From positions 124,001 to 188,000 of the forward strand of contig NZ_MKFI01000003.1 in assembly GCF_001982635.1 (NCBI RefSeq): a DNA stretch of 64,000 nt, given 5' to 3'. The position numbers were made by a program, and so were the translations under genes. Positions within the stretch are counted from its first letter, which is position 1. Every line of letters starts with the position of its first letter. The DNA is from Bradyrhizobium mercantei. Lineage in GTDB: Bacteria; Pseudomonadota; Alphaproteobacteria; Rhizobiales; Xanthobacteraceae. Of this stretch, positions 9,458-19,117 are shown in pieces. The notes beneath the pieces were generated by a model. The model was not told the DNA's origin, searched no databases, and was given only the letters and a program-made list of their open reading frames with translations.

Positions 9458-9841
9458 ATGGCTTTGACCGGCACGATACGGCGTCCTGATGGAGGTCCGT
9501 TAGGACCTGAAGAGGAGGTTATGCTCCGTCTATCGGACGCATTTCCGGGCGTCCGCTTCCATTACGAGGCGGAGGAGCCTCCTGCCGCGGTCGCGGCGCG
9601 TGCACAGATGTCAATTCTACTTCGAGTATGGCTCTTCTTCTTCGGCTGGGATACCGCCTATCCGAGGCGTCAGGGTTACTTCGAGAACGGAAATGGCGGA
9701 GGGGTCGAGTTCCATTTCGAGGCGAGGCAGCCAGTCCCGTCGATCACGGCAACCTCCTACGGAAGGACGGCGAGCCTGGACGAAAACTTTGATCGGCTCT
9801 ATGCGGCGACCGGTTGGAAGATTGTGTATCCGAGCTTTTGA
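9458..9841 (+). CDS. Hypothetical protein, 127 aa
   Basis: I do not recognise this protein. It is soluble, begins MALTGTIRRPDGGPLGPEEE, and contains ALRVWLFFFGW-like hydrophobic residues near position 55 and aromatic-rich C-terminal strands (GWKIVYPSF at the end). It has no signal peptide or catalytic motif I can name. The ATG at 9458 follows dedA by 47 bp on the same strand. The codon pattern is consistent with a real gene. Confidence 0.55.
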   Translation: MALTGTIRRPDGGPLGPEEEVMLRLSDAFPGVRFHYEAEEPPAAVAARAQMSILLRVWLFFFGWDTAYPRRQGYFENGNGGGVEFHFEARQPVPSITATSYGRTASLDENFDRLYAATGWKIVYPSF

Positions 9842-9871
9842 TCCACTAAGATCATTTGGATTGGACGGGCT

Positions 9872-10426
9872 GTGCAACCGGAGCGAGCGCTGAACATTCT
9901 TCTGGTGTTCCCCAAAGCGATCATCACGGCAAGTCTTGCTACCGGTCTCGCAGTGACCTTCTGTTTTGATGTCGCCTTTTCGCAATCCGCGCCGCCCGCC
10001 CTCGGCGTGCAGTCACCGGCGGAGCAGCCAGTCGCGCCTCAGGCGCCACAGATGGAGTTGCCGCCCGCGCCGGTCGAGCGCGAGAATCCCGGGCTGATCA
10101 ACGAAATCGGAAAGCTGTTCGAGAAGTCGAAGTCGGCGCTGCCGCCGTTGAAGAGCCCGAGTGAGACCTTCAACGACCTGTCGAACCTTGCGCGCCCCTC
10201 GACGATGGTGAGCGGACGCGCGGCCTGCGTGGTGGCCTCCAACGGTGCGCCCGACTGCAAGATCGGCGCCGACCGGCTGTGCCAGAGCAAGGGCTTCAAG
10301 GAAGGCAAGAGCATCGATATCAACACCTCGGAGAAGTGCTCGCCGCTGGTCTATTTGCCGGGCCACAAGCGCGGCCCGAACGACTGCAAGACGGAAAATT
10401 TCGTGACGCGGGCAGTCTGCCGGTAA
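9872..10426 (+). CDS. Conserved secreted protein with Cys-rich C-terminus
   Basis: A 184-residue exported protein starting at a GTG. A signal segment (about residues 10-38) is followed by a Pro/Gln/Ala-rich linker. The C-terminal domain contains several cysteines in GRAACVVASNGAPDCKIGA, RLCQSKGFKEGKSID, EKCSPLVYLPG and NDCKTENFVTRAVCR, probably forming disulphides in the periplasm. I recall similar sequences in rhizobial genomes but no function. Confidence 0.65.
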   Translation: MQPERALNILLVFPKAIITASLATGLAVTFCFDVAFSQSAPPALGVQSPAEQPVAPQAPQMELPPAPVERENPGLINEIGKLFEKSKSALPPLKSPSETFNDLSNLARPSTMVSGRAACVVASNGAPDCKIGADRLCQSKGFKEGKSIDINTSEKCSPLVYLPGHKRGPNDCKTENFVTRAVCR

Positions 10427-10488
10427 CGCCGGCGAAGCTTACGTCTAGAGCGTGATCAGATGAGGTTGAACTGGATCGACGGCGGAGG

Positions 10489-10614
10489 TTCACCTCTCCC
10501 TTGGGAGAGGTCGGTGCGTAGCGCCGGGTGAGGGGTTACGGTCCCTCGTTAGCCCTGGGGCCCCTCACCCGATTTGCTTCGCAAATCGACCTCTCCCCGA
10601 TGGGGAGAGGTGAA
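10489..10614. repeat. Palindromic intergenic element, about 126 bp
   Basis: The ends are exact 12-bp inverted repeats (TTCACCTCTCCC and its complement). An internal pair GGGTGAGGGG/CCCCTCACCC sits nearer the centre, so the whole unit can fold into one long hairpin. It is noncoding and lies between the secreted-protein gene and the nitronate monooxygenase promoter. The rest of the 390-bp gap contains only the promoter-like sequence noted separately. Confidence 0.75.
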
Positions 10615-10731
10615 GTCGTGCGTCTCGAACCGATCCAAGCACAGCTTGCGTCTGGGATGCCAGATGCTTGCGGAAAGCACCGCGTCCGGATGAGGATTTG
10701 TCATCCTTGTTGCAGCGCCAAAACGCAATAC

Positions 10732-10761
10732 TTGACAGTGGAAAGATTGCCTTGTTGGTAT
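10732..10761 (+). promoter_or_regulatory. Candidate sigma-70 promoter of the nitronate monooxygenase operon
   Basis: A consensus TTGACA at 10732-10737 is followed after 18 bases by TGGTAT at 10756-10761, about 57 bases before the start codon. The -35 box is perfect and the -10 weak, so this is a likely but unproven promoter. Confidence 0.4.
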
Positions 10762-10817
10762 GACGGTCAGCATTCGCGCTAAAATCAACGATCAAACGCT
10801 TTAAGGATCCACCGCCA

Positions 10818-11789
10818 ATGTCCATGCCTGCTCTGTTCAAGGGCCGCCTGTCTCTTCCCGTGATCGGGGCACCGCTGTTCATCATCTCCGTGCCCGACCT
10901 CGTCATCGCCCAGTGCAAGGCCGGCGTGGTCGGCTCGTTTCCGGCGCTGAATGCGCGGCCGCCGGAGCTGCTCGACGAATGGCTGTACCGGATCAAGGAA
11001 GAGCTCGCCGCCTATGACAAGGCGCATCCGGAGCGGCCGTCGGCGCCGTTCGCGGTGAACCAGATCGTGCACAAGTCGAACAACCGGCTCGATCACGACA
11101 TGGCGCTTTGCGAGAAGCACAAGGTGCCGATGATCATCTCCTCGCTCGGTGCGCGCGAGGAGCTCAACCAGGCCGTCCACGGCTGGGGCGGCATCGTCTT
11201 CCACGACGTGATCAACCAGAAGTTCGCGCGCAAGGCGATCGAGAAGGGCGCCGACGGCCTGATCCTGGTCGCGGCCGGCGCCGGCGGCCATGCCGGCACG
11301 CTGTCGCCGTTCCCGTTCGTGTCGGAGACGCGGCAATGGTTCGACGGGCCGATCGCGCTGTCGGGCACCATCGCCAACGGCCGCGCCATTCGCGCCGCCC
11401 GCATCATCGGCGCCGACTTCGCCTATATCGGCTCGGCCTTCATCGCGACCAAAGAGGCGAATGCGGTCGAGGGCTACAAGAGCATGATCACCAATTCGTC
11501 CGCCGAGGACATCGTCTATTCGAACCTGTTCACCGGCGTGCACGGCAATTACCTGAAGCCGTCGATCGTCGCGGCCGGCATGGATCCGGAAAACCTGCCG
11601 ACGTCAGATCCCTCGAAGATGAGCTTCGGCACCGACTCGTCCGGCGAGCGCGCCAAGCCGAAGGCGTGGAAGGAGATCTGGGGTTCCGGTCAGGGCGTCG
11701 GCAGCATCTCCAAGGTGGTGCCTGCCGCCGAGCTGATCGCTCGCTTCAAGAAGGAATACGACGAAGCGGTCGATCCGGCGCTTGCCTGA
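10818..11789 (+). CDS. Nitronate monooxygenase (FMN-dependent, NPD family)
   Basis: A 323-residue TIM-barrel flavoenzyme of the former 2-nitropropane dioxygenase family, which oxidises alkyl nitronates with FMN and oxygen. Supporting segments are PVIGAPLFIISVP near the N-terminus, the phosphate-binding GADGLILVAAGAGGHAG (about 140-156), LSGTIANGRAI and ADFAYIGSAFIAT. Length and motifs are normal. The stop codon overlaps the start of the downstream thioesterase-like gene (TGATG), so the two are translationally coupled. A paralogue lies at 16868. The true substrate may differ, since related enzymes act on acyl-CoA-type compounds. Confidence 0.87.
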   Translation: MSMPALFKGRLSLPVIGAPLFIISVPDLVIAQCKAGVVGSFPALNARPPELLDEWLYRIKEELAAYDKAHPERPSAPFAVNQIVHKSNNRLDHDMALCEKHKVPMIISSLGAREELNQAVHGWGGIVFHDVINQKFARKAIEKGADGLILVAAGAGGHAGTLSPFPFVSETRQWFDGPIALSGTIANGRAIRAARIIGADFAYIGSAFIATKEANAVEGYKSMITNSSAEDIVYSNLFTGVHGNYLKPSIVAAGMDPENLPTSDPSKMSFGTDSSGERAKPKAWKEIWGSGQGVGSISKVVPAAELIARFKKEYDEAVDPALA

Positions 11790-12562
11790 TGGATCCTATT
11801 TTTCGCGTTGACGGCGATCGCGTCGTCACCAGCCCCGATGCCGCGGGTCCTTGGGATCCGCGGATGCAGCACGGCTCCGCGCCGGCCGCGCTCGTGGTGT
11901 GGGCTGCCGAAGCCATCCCCACGCCGGTGCCGATGCGGATCGCGCGGGTCACCATCGACCTGATGCGTCCCGTGCCGGTGGCGACGCTGACGGTCGCGAG
12001 CAAGATCCTGCGCGATGGCCGCAAGATCCAGCTCTGCGGCGTCAGGCTGCTCGCCGATGGTGTGCTGGTGGTCTCGGCCACCGTGTTGAAGATCAAGCAG
12101 CAGGCCGCCGAACTGCCGCCTGATATCGCCACCCTTCCGGTCGAGCTGCCCGGTCCCGACGAAAGCATGGCCGAGCCGGGTAACCTCGCGAACAGTCCGT
12201 TCGTGAAATGCATCTCGATGCGCGCCGCGCGCGGCCGCTTCGGCGTGATCGGCCCGGGCGCGATCTGGTTCCGGGTCAACCAGCCGCTGATCGCGGGCGC
12301 CGCCGTTTCGCAGGCGATGCGCGCGGTGGTCGCCTCGGATTTTTCCAACGGCACCTCGCCGGCGCTCGATTTCGACCAATGGACCTTCATCAACGCCGAC
12401 CTCACGGTCAGCCTGGCGCGCGAGCCGGTCGGCGACTGGATCCTGCTCGACGGCGAATCCTGGATCGGGCCTGACGGCGCCGGACTTGCGATGTCGCGGC
12501 TCGCGGATGCGCGGGGCTATTTCGGCCGGGCGGTCCAGAGCCTGGTGATCGAGCGGCGCTGA
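11789..12562 (+). CDS. Thioesterase-family (double hotdog) protein
   Basis: A 257-residue cytosolic protein resembling acyl-CoA thioesterases with two tandem hotdog folds. Features are AAEAIPTPVPMRIARVTIDLMRPVP in the first repeat (about 40-65) and an unpaired second repeat with VASDFSNGTSPALDFDQW and WILLDGESWIGPDGAGLA (about 185-240). Residues such as the DLMRPVP and SRLADARGYFGRA segments are standard for the group. Its start overlaps the stop of the nitronate monooxygenase gene, suggesting a shared pathway, possibly degradation of a CoA-linked nitro or unsaturated compound (inference). Confidence 0.78.
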   Translation: MDPIFRVDGDRVVTSPDAAGPWDPRMQHGSAPAALVVWAAEAIPTPVPMRIARVTIDLMRPVPVATLTVASKILRDGRKIQLCGVRLLADGVLVVSATVLKIKQQAAELPPDIATLPVELPGPDESMAEPGNLANSPFVKCISMRAARGRFGVIGPGAIWFRVNQPLIAGAAVSQAMRAVVASDFSNGTSPALDFDQWTFINADLTVSLAREPVGDWILLDGESWIGPDGAGLAMSRLADARGYFGRAVQSLVIERR

Positions 12563-12579
12563 CCGGGACTACGCTTCTC

Positions 12580-12606
12580 CGACCTCTCCTTGAAAAGGGG
12601 AGGTCG
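12580..12606 (+). terminator. Hairpin after the thioesterase gene
   Basis: A 10-bp stem (12580-12589 with 12597-12606, one G-T pair) with a 7-base loop starts 18 bases after the stop codon and is followed by CTTTGTT. It may terminate the nitronate monooxygenase operon. The remaining 350 bp up to the hybrid kinase gene hold a second G/C-rich repeat-like stretch (about 12650-12715) and no convincing gene. Confidence 0.5.
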
Positions 12607-12959
12607 CTTTGTTCTCCAGAGCAAAGCGGGTGGGGATCACTCTCTCCGCACACAGCGTCGCCCGCGGCTGCCCCCGTCCCGACCCTTCCCCCTTTCAGGG
12701 GGGCGAAGAGCAAGCCACGTCTACTGTGCATGGGGTTGTTTTACCGATTCACGCTGCGGGAGCCGCGCCAAGCGGCTGCCCTTGCGGCAAAAATATGTTC
12801 GTCCCGCGGGAACGGTTGGCGCCACGAGCGAGTTTCGCTCCCGTTAGGGGGTCCCATGACGCGTATCGATCCCGCCGCCGGTATCGTGGCTCTGGCCGTC
12901 CGGCGGCCTTGTGATGTGTCGGCCGGTGTCGATGCCCGGCCGCCACAGGGACAGACGCG

Positions 12960-15083
12960 ATGAAGCCCGGCCCATGCTCCGAACGCGCGGTCATCCTCGC
13001 CGCGAGCGAGCGGGATGCCGTCAAGACTGCCCACCTGATCAAGGAAGCCGGCTACTACGCCAATATCTGCGGTGACCTCGCCGAGCTCGAGCGCCAGGTC
13101 GCAAGCGGGGCAGGGCTTGCCATCATCGCCGACGAGGCGATCAAGACCGCCGACCTTGCCGGCCTGACGCGCTGGCTGAACGAGCAGCCGTCATGGTCGG
13201 ATTTCCCCATCGTGCTGATGAGCGAGAAGGGGGGACCCGAGCGCAATCCCGAAGCGGCGCGGCTCGGCCGTGCGCTCGGCAATGTCACCTTCATCGAGCG
13301 CCCGTTCCATCCGACCACGCTGGTGAGCCTGGTCGGCGCTTCGGTGCGCGGCCGCCGCCGCCAGTACCAGACCCGCGAGATCCTTCAGGATCTCACCGAG
13401 AACGAAAGCCTTCTGCAGACCGCGCTTGATGCCGGCCACCTCGGTGCGCTCGAGCTGCACATGCCCGGTTTCGAGCTCGAAGCCTCCGCGACCTGCAAGC
13501 GCTTCTTCGGGCGCCCGGCGAACGAGCCGTTTACCTATCAGGAGCTGCTCGAGGCGGTTCATCCCGACGACCGGCGCCGACGGCAGGAGGTCGTTGAGCA
13601 CACGCTGAAGGCCGGCGTTGACTACAAGATCGAGTATCGCAACATCTGGCCCGACGGCAGCCAACACTGGGTCGACGTGCGCGCCCGCGCGGTGCGGCGG
13701 CCCGACGGCAGCATCCGCTCCCTGGTCGGGGTCTGCTCCGACATCACCGCGCGCAAGACCGCCGAGATCGAGCGCGAGGCGCTGCTGGCGCAGCTCGCCG
13801 CCGAACGCACCGCGCTTGCCGAACTCACCGCGACGCTGGAGCAGCGGGTCGAGCAGCGCACCGCCGATTTGATGAAGGAGGTCGCCGCGCGCGAGCGGGC
13901 GCAGGAACAGCTCCGCCATGCGCAGAAGATGGAGGCGATCGGCCAGCTCACCGGCGGCGTCGCGCACGACTTCAACAATCTGCTGATGGCGGTGATGGGC
14001 AATCTCGATCTGTTGCGCAAGCGGATGCCTGAGGATCCGCGGCTGCGTCGCCTGGTCGACGGTGCGTTGCAGGGCGCCGAGCGCGGCGCCTCGCTGACGC
14101 AGCGGCTATTGGCGTTCGCGCGGCAGCAGGATCTGCGCGCGATACCGGTCGATCTCGGCGCGCTGCTGCGCGACATGAGTGAGTTGCTCGAGCGCTCGCT
14201 CGGGCCGCGCATCGCGCTGCGGCTCGACATTCCCGAGGGGCTGCCGCCGGCTTGCGTTGATACCAACCAGCTCGAGCTTGCGGTTCTCAACCTCGCGATC
14301 AATGCGCGCGATGCGATGCCGGATGGCGGCGTGATCGAGATCCGCCTCGCGGATTCGCAGGCAAAAAACGAGCAGACCAGGAGCGAGCCGGCGCTGCGGC
14401 CGGGCAACTACCTGAAACTGTCGGTGGTCGACAGCGGCACCGGCATGTCGCCGGACGTCCTGAAGCGGGCGATCGAGCCGTTCTTCTCCTCGAAGCCGGT
14501 GGGCAAGGGCACCGGGCTCGGCCTGTCGATGGTGCATGGACTGGCGGTGCAGCTCGGCGGTGCGCTGCAACTGTCGAGCGCGGTCGGCAAGGGCACCGCG
14601 GCGACGCTGCTGCTGCCGGTTGCGACCGCCGCGCCCGAAGCGGCAAGCCCCGTCCCCGCGACGCAGAAGATCAAGCGCTCGGCGGTGATCCTGCTGGTCG
14701 ACGACGATCCGCTGATCGCGATGTCGACCATGGAGATGCTGGAGGACCTCGGTCACCGCGTGATCGGCGTCAATTCCGCCCAGCACGCGCTCGACATCCT
14801 CAGGAGCGATCAGGAGATCGACCTGATGATGACCGATCACGTGATGCCCGGCATGACCGGCATCGAGCTCGCCGCGGCGTCGCGCAAGGTGCGGCCGCAA
14901 CTCGTTGTCCTGCTCGCCACCGGCTATGCCGAATTGCCCGACGGCATCCAGGTCGACCTGCCGCGGCTCGCCAAGCCCTATCACCAGGATCAGCTGCGCG
15001 AGCGGCTCGATCAGCTGCTGGGGCAGGGCGGTGGTCAGCGCGCTCCTGCGGCAAATCCCGGCGCACTCTCACCGTCACCCTGA
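12960..15083 (+). CDS. Hybrid sensor histidine kinase/response regulator with PAS domain
   Basis: A 707-residue soluble signalling kinase. The order is a receiver-like N-terminal region (about 8-125), a PAS/PAC domain (about 150-265, ending [20 protein letters not shown]), a coiled coil, and a HisKA domain whose phospho-accepting His336 sits in [12 protein letters not shown]. An HATPase domain follows ([36 protein letters not shown]), then a C-terminal receiver with phospho-accepting Asp626 in [12 protein letters not shown]. There are no membrane helices, so it senses a cytoplasmic signal. No partner regulator adjoins it. The N-terminal receiver-like region lacks an obvious acceptor aspartate and may be a pseudoreceiver. 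Confidence 0.88.
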   Translation: MKPGPCSERAVILAASERDAVKTAHLIKEAGYYANICGDLAELERQVASGAGLAIIADEAIKTADLAGLTRWLNEQPSWSDFPIVLMSEKGGPERNPEAARLGRALGNVTFIERPFHPTTLVSLVGASVRGRRRQYQTREILQDLTENESLLQTALDAGHLGALELHMPGFELEASATCKRFFGRPANEPFTYQELLEAVHPDDRRRRQEVVEHTLKAGVDYKIEYRNIWPDGSQHWVDVRARAVRRPDGSIRSLVGVCSDITARKTAEIEREALLAQLAAERTALAELTATLEQRVEQRTADLMKEVAARERAQEQLRHAQKMEAIGQLTGGVAHDFNNLLMAVMGNLDLLRKRMPEDPRLRRLVDGALQGAERGASLTQRLLAFARQQDLRAIPVDLGALLRDMSELLERSLGPRIALRLDIPEGLPPACVDTNQLELAVLNLAINARDAMPDGGVIEIRLADSQAKNEQTRSEPALRPGNYLKLSVVDSGTGMSPDVLKRAIEPFFSSKPVGKGTGLGLSMVHGLAVQLGGALQLSSAVGKGTAATLLLPVATAAPEAASPVPATQKIKRSAVILLVDDDPLIAMSTMEMLEDLGHRVIGVNSAQHALDILRSDQEIDLMMTDHVMPGMTGIELAAASRKVRPQLVVLLATGYAELPDGIQVDLPRLAKPYHQDQLRERLDQLLGQGGGQRAPAANPGALSPSP

Positions 15084-15212
15084 GGAGCCGCGCAGCGGCG
15101 TCTCGAAGGGCGACGGCCCGGGCTGTCGCTGCGATCGGTTGGGACGCGAGTTGAAATAGCCGGGCCGTGCATCCTTCGAGACGGGCGCTGTGCGGCCTCC
15201 TCCGGATGACGG
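15072..15212. repeat. Imperfect palindromic element
   Basis: The left half (about 15072-15112) is repeated in inverted, imperfect form at about 15170-15212, including the CATCCTTCGAGACG/CGTCTCGAAGG pair. It starts inside the last codons of the hybrid kinase and fills the gap to the convergent acyl-CoA synthetase gene. It is noncoding apart from that overlap and probably works as a bidirectional hairpin. Confidence 0.65.
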
Positions 15213-15238
15213 TAATGCAGTTTGCGCGTGCTGCGACC

Positions 15239-16801
15239 TCACCCCACCATGCGGTCGCGGCCGGTCCAGAAGCGGGCCTTCAGCACCTTCTTGTCGACCT
15301 TGCCGACGCCAGTCATCGGCAGCTCCTTGACGAACTGGATCTGCTTCGGCGCATGCGCCGAGCCCTTCTTCGCCTTCACCAGGCCGATCAGCTCGTCGGC
15401 GTCAGGCGTTGCACCCTCGCGCGCCACGACGACCGCGGTGACGGCCTCGCCCCATTTGTCGTCGGGCACTCCGACCACGGCGACCATCGCCACGTCGGCA
15501 TGCTGCGACAAGACATCTTCGACCTCGCGCGGAAAAATGTTGAAGCCGCCGGAGACGATCATGTCCTTCTTGCGGTCGAGGATGAACATGTAACCGCGAT
15601 CGTCCTTGCGCGCGATGTCGCCGGTGTGCAGCCAGCCGCTCTTCAGCGTCTCGGCGGTGATGTCGGGCCGCTTCCAGTATTCGGCCATCACATGCGTGGC
15701 GCGCACGCAGATCTCGCCGGCCTCGCCGGTGGCGACCTCCTGGTCGTCCTGATCGAGGATCTTGACCTGGCAGGCGGCGATCGGGAAGCCGCAGGACAGG
15801 AACAGCTCAGGCGTCTTCGGATCATGGTCGGCCTTGCGCAGCACCGAGACCGGATAGCATTCGGTCTGGCCGTAGAGTTGCGAGAACACCGGGCCGATCC
15901 GCTCGATGCCCTCGACTAGCCGGCTCGGCGACATCGCGGAGGCGCCGTAGAGCAGCAGCTCGAGCGAGGAGAGATCGGTCTTGGGCAGCGCCGGATGATC
16001 CAGCATCACATAGATCATGGTCGGCACGAACAGCGTGAAGTTGATCTTCTCGCGCTCGATGGTCTTGAACACGGCTTCCGGATCGAATCCTTTCAGCATG
16101 TGCACGGTGCCGCCGCGCATCAGTGTCGGCAGCACTTTTGTACCCGCGACATGGCTGATGGGGGCCACGGTGAGGTAGCGCGGCGTCTCCGGGATCTCGA
16201 AGTCGGCGAGGATGGCAGCGGCGAAGCCGCCATATTCGCGGTGGTAGCGCAGCGCGCCCTTGGATTTGCCGGTCGTGCCGCCGGTGTAGTTCAGGGTCGA
16301 GATATCGTCCTCGCGCGCGAAGTTCTTCGCGCTCGCGCTGCCGGCATCCTCGACCACCTGCAACAGGTCGGCGCCGTAATCCGCCGGGCCGAGCGTGAAC
16401 ACGGTCTTCAGGCTTGAGGCTTTCGTCGCGAGCTCGCCGCCGCGATCACGGAACGTGATGCCGTCGACGATCAGCATTTCTGCCTCGGAGTCCTCGATCT
16501 GGAACAGCTGGTCGTCGAGCGAGCCGAGTGGATGCAGCCAGGTGATCGCGAGCCGCGACAATTGCGCGGCGACGCCGGCGCACCAGCTGTCGGCGCGGTT
16601 GGCGGTGAGGAACGCAACGCGGGTGCCCGGCGCGAAGCCCAGCCGCATGAACACGCTCTGCATCCGTCCGATCAGGTCGGTCGCGCCCTGATAGCTGAGC
16701 GAGCCGCCCGGCCAGGCGAAGGCGGTGCGCGACGGATAGCGCGCCAGCGCCCGCAAGGTCTGCTCGCACGTGGCCGGAAATGCATAGAGCGGATTGCTCA
16801 T
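15239..16801 (-). CDS. Acyl-CoA synthetase (AMP-dependent ligase)
   Basis: A 520-residue ANL-superfamily ligase that activates an organic acid to its CoA ester. Motifs are LNYTGGTTGKSKGALRYH (P-loop), LYGQTECYPVS, LHTGDIARKDDRGYM, FILDRKKDMIVSGGFNIFP and the C-terminal TGVGKVDKKVLKA with the catalytic lysine. The ATG at 16801 gives MSNPLYAFPATCEQTL; the open frame continues upstream, but that part overlaps the divergent nitronate monooxygenase. It is divergent from that gene with only 66 bp between starts, suggesting coordinated control. The acid substrate is unknown; it is distinct from FadD at 898. Confidence 0.88.
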   Translation of the reverse strand: MSNPLYAFPATCEQTLRALARYPSRTAFAWPGGSLSYQGATDLIGRMQSVFMRLGFAPGTRVAFLTANRADSWCAGVAAQLSRLAITWLHPLGSLDDQLFQIEDSEAEMLIVDGITFRDRGGELATKASSLKTVFTLGPADYGADLLQVVEDAGSASAKNFAREDDISTLNYTGGTTGKSKGALRYHREYGGFAAAILADFEIPETPRYLTVAPISHVAGTKVLPTLMRGGTVHMLKGFDPEAVFKTIEREKINFTLFVPTMIYVMLDHPALPKTDLSSLELLLYGASAMSPSRLVEGIERIGPVFSQLYGQTECYPVSVLRKADHDPKTPELFLSCGFPIAACQVKILDQDDQEVATGEAGEICVRATHVMAEYWKRPDITAETLKSGWLHTGDIARKDDRGYMFILDRKKDMIVSGGFNIFPREVEDVLSQHADVAMVAVVGVPDDKWGEAVTAVVVAREGATPDADELIGLVKAKKGSAHAPKQIQFVKELPMTGVGKVDKKVLKARFWTGRDRMVG

Positions 16802-16867
16802 GTCGTGGTCTCCTCCCGCTTTGTCTTTGGCCTCTTGCGTGCCAATGTTGGCGGCAACGCTAACACA

Positions 16868-17866
16868 ATGATGATGGGAAGAAACAACTTGTCCGCCGAT
16901 CTTCTCGCGCCTTTTCGCAATCGCCTCCGCCTGCCGCTGATTGCGGCGCCGATGTTTCTGGTGTCGGGCGTCGAGCTGGTGGTAGCCGCCTGCCGTAACG
17001 GCGTGATCGGCTCGTTTCCGACGGTGAATTGCCGTGAGACGGAACAGCTCGATGCGTGGCTCGGCGATATCGAGCACCGCTTGCAGGCGCATGAAGATGC
17101 GAACGGCAAAGCGGCGGCACCGATCTGTCCGAACCTGATCGTGCACCGCTCCAACGCGCGGCTCCAGCAGGATCTCGCTGTGCTGTTGCGGCACAAGCCC
17201 GAGCTCGTGATCACCTCGGTCGGCTCGCCGGCGCCGGTGCTCGCGCCCTTGCACGATGCCGGCGCGCTTGTGTTCGCCGACGTCGCCTCGATCCGCCATG
17301 CCGAGCGCGCCGCAGCAGTCGGCGCCGACGGGCTCGTGCTGCTCACCGCGGGTGCCGGCGGCCAGACCGGCTGGCTCAATCCGTTCGTGTTCGTCCGCGC
17401 GGTGCGCGGCTTCTTCGATGGCCCGATCGTGCTCGCCGGCGGCATCGGCGATGGTCACGCGCTGCGCGCCGCCGAGGCGCTCGGCTGCGACCTTGCCTAT
17501 ATGGGCACCAAGTTCATCGCGACGCGCGAGAGCATGGCGGACAACAGATACAAGCAGATGCTGGTCGACGCGACCGCCGACGACATCCTGCTGACGACGG
17601 CCTTCACCGGCTTGCAAACCAATATGCTGCGGCCCTCGATCGCGGCCGCCGGTCTCAACCCCGACGACCTGCCGGCGCGCGGTGCCATCGACATCGGCAA
17701 GGACATCGATATCGGTGCCCGCGAAAGCCGCCCCAAGCGCTGGCGCGACATCTGGAGCGGCGGTCATTCCACCTCGGGGGTGACCGGGGTGCTCGCGGTC
17801 GATGATCTCGTCGCCCGGACGGCAGCGGAATACGAGGCGGCGAGCGCGCGGGTACAGCTCGTCTGA
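16868..17866 (+). CDS. Nitronate monooxygenase paralogue
   Basis: A 332-residue FMN-dependent TIM-barrel protein of the same family as the gene at 10818. Shared features are LRLPLIAAPMFLVSGVELV, GADGLVLLTAGAGGQTG, LAGGIGDGHALRAAEALGCD and LAYMGTKFIATRES. Three consecutive ATG codons (16868, 16871, 16874) leave the start ambiguous by two residues. It is divergent from the acyl-CoA synthetase, whereas the first paralogue is coupled to a thioesterase. Both paralogues therefore sit beside CoA-ester enzymes, which hints at a CoA-linked substrate. Confidence 0.85.
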   Translation: MMMGRNNLSADLLAPFRNRLRLPLIAAPMFLVSGVELVVAACRNGVIGSFPTVNCRETEQLDAWLGDIEHRLQAHEDANGKAAAPICPNLIVHRSNARLQQDLAVLLRHKPELVITSVGSPAPVLAPLHDAGALVFADVASIRHAERAAAVGADGLVLLTAGAGGQTGWLNPFVFVRAVRGFFDGPIVLAGGIGDGHALRAAEALGCDLAYMGTKFIATRESMADNRYKQMLVDATADDILLTTAFTGLQTNMLRPSIAAAGLNPDDLPARGAIDIGKDIDIGARESRPKRWRDIWSGGHSTSGVTGVLAVDDLVARTAAEYEAASARVQLV

Positions 17867-17991
17867 TCCATCGCAAATCGCAACCGCTCAAACCGCGCCT
17901 GTCCGCTTAACGCGGCATTAACCATGCCAGTCCCAACTATGCGTCACGGGATGGTCCGCCGCTACGGCGGGCCGCCCGGCAGTTTGTGGGA

Positions 17992-18240
17992 ATGCACATG
18001 GCTTTCGAGGCGCTCTCCAAAACCCCGGCATCGATCGACGAGCTCCGGACCCGGGTGTTCTACGCCCTGCAGCGGCATCCGCTGTGCCGTCAGGTCGAAT
18101 TCGACATCGTCAGCACGCCGCGCACCCGCCGTACCAACTGGACGGTGAGTATGCACTCGGTCCAGCCCGGCGCGCTCTGGACGGCGCATGAGATCGTGGC
18201 CGACATCCAGGAAGCCTATGAGCTTGATGCCGCGGCCTGA
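17992..18240 (+). CDS. Small conserved hypothetical protein
   Basis: An 82-residue soluble protein (MHMAFEALSKTPASIDELR at the N-terminus) with mixed charge and an aromatic patch NWTVSMHSVQPGALWTAHE. I recognise no domain. A GTG at 17986 and an ATG at 17998 are alternative starts. The codon usage matches the neighbouring core genes, and the frame runs cleanly to a stop before the next gene, which supports it being real. Confidence 0.55.
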   Translation: MHMAFEALSKTPASIDELRTRVFYALQRHPLCRQVEFDIVSTPRTRRTNWTVSMHSVQPGALWTAHEIVADIQEAYELDAAA

Positions 18241-18349
18241 CTTTTTGGGCCGTTTCGGGACGATTTCACCTATTTGGCGCGGTCATGGCACGGTAACGCC
18301 GCATTTCGCGCGCAGTTTGCGCTGACACCGGCCGGGAATGGAGTAGTTT

Positions 18350-19072
18350 TTGACCAGAGCCATCACCCTCGCCGCGCTGACATGCTTCCTTCTCGCTGGC
18401 GCCGCGATCACAGCCATTTTGGGCCGTGACAGCCTGCCGGCGGCGCAGGCCGATGTCGGCCCGGTCGCCAACCGCGCCAGCAAGCAGGACAAGCTCGCGG
18501 TCACGACGCTTGCGACTGCCTCGTTTGAGGTGCCCCAGCCGGTCGAGCCTCCCGCCAATCCATCTCCGCTCCTGCTGCGCGCCCAGGCCGCTATTCCCGG
18601 CGCGACCGATACGGTGCGCCAGGCCTATGCCTCCGTCGAGCCGGCCGATATCGGCCTGCCGAAGGTCAATGACTCCGTCGATGCGGCCCAGCCGAAGCTC
18701 GCCGAGCCCGCTGTTGCCCCCGCGCCGCCGAAACCCAAGGCTGCCGCCAAGCCGGCGCCGCAGAAGAATTACGCCCTGCTCAGCGACGCGCAGATCGCCG
18801 GCATCAAGGACCGGCTCAAGCTGTCGTCGTCGCAGGAATATTACTGGCCGGCGGTCGAGACCGCGCTGCGCGCCGTCGCCCGCAAGATCCACGCCAAGCG
18901 TCAGAGCGATCCCGCCGCAGGCAACATGCCGATCGATCCAGACTCCGAGGAGGTCCAGCAGCTGAAGTCGGCGGCCATGCCGCTGCTGTTCCAGCTTCGC
19001 GAGGACCAGAAGAACGAGGTGCGCTCGCTGGCACGCCTGATCGGCCTCGAGCGCGTCGCCTCGATGATCTGA
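18350..19072 (+). CDS. Conserved exported protein with helical C-terminal domain
   Basis: A 240-residue protein starting at TTG, about 7 bases after a GGAG. The N-terminus is a signal or anchor segment (ITLAALTCFLLAGAAITAIL). A long Pro/Ala/Lys-rich linker (to about 140) leads to a helical domain beginning LLSDAQIAGIKDRLKLSSSQ and containing YYWPAVETALRAVARKIH. The C-terminal domain resembles the LTXXQ/Spy-like helical layout (LSxxQ, WPAVE), but that is a weak analogy. It is probably periplasmic; function unknown. Confidence 0.6.
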   Translation: MTRAITLAALTCFLLAGAAITAILGRDSLPAAQADVGPVANRASKQDKLAVTTLATASFEVPQPVEPPANPSPLLLRAQAAIPGATDTVRQAYASVEPADIGLPKVNDSVDAAQPKLAEPAVAPAPPKPKAAAKPAPQKNYALLSDAQIAGIKDRLKLSSSQEYYWPAVETALRAVARKIHAKRQSDPAAGNMPIDPDSEEVQQLKSAAMPLLFQLREDQKNEVRSLARLIGLERVASMI

Positions 19073-19117
19073 GCGCGGGGTTCGGGCGAGCCGAACCCGC
19101 GCCTCTCCAACATCCGC

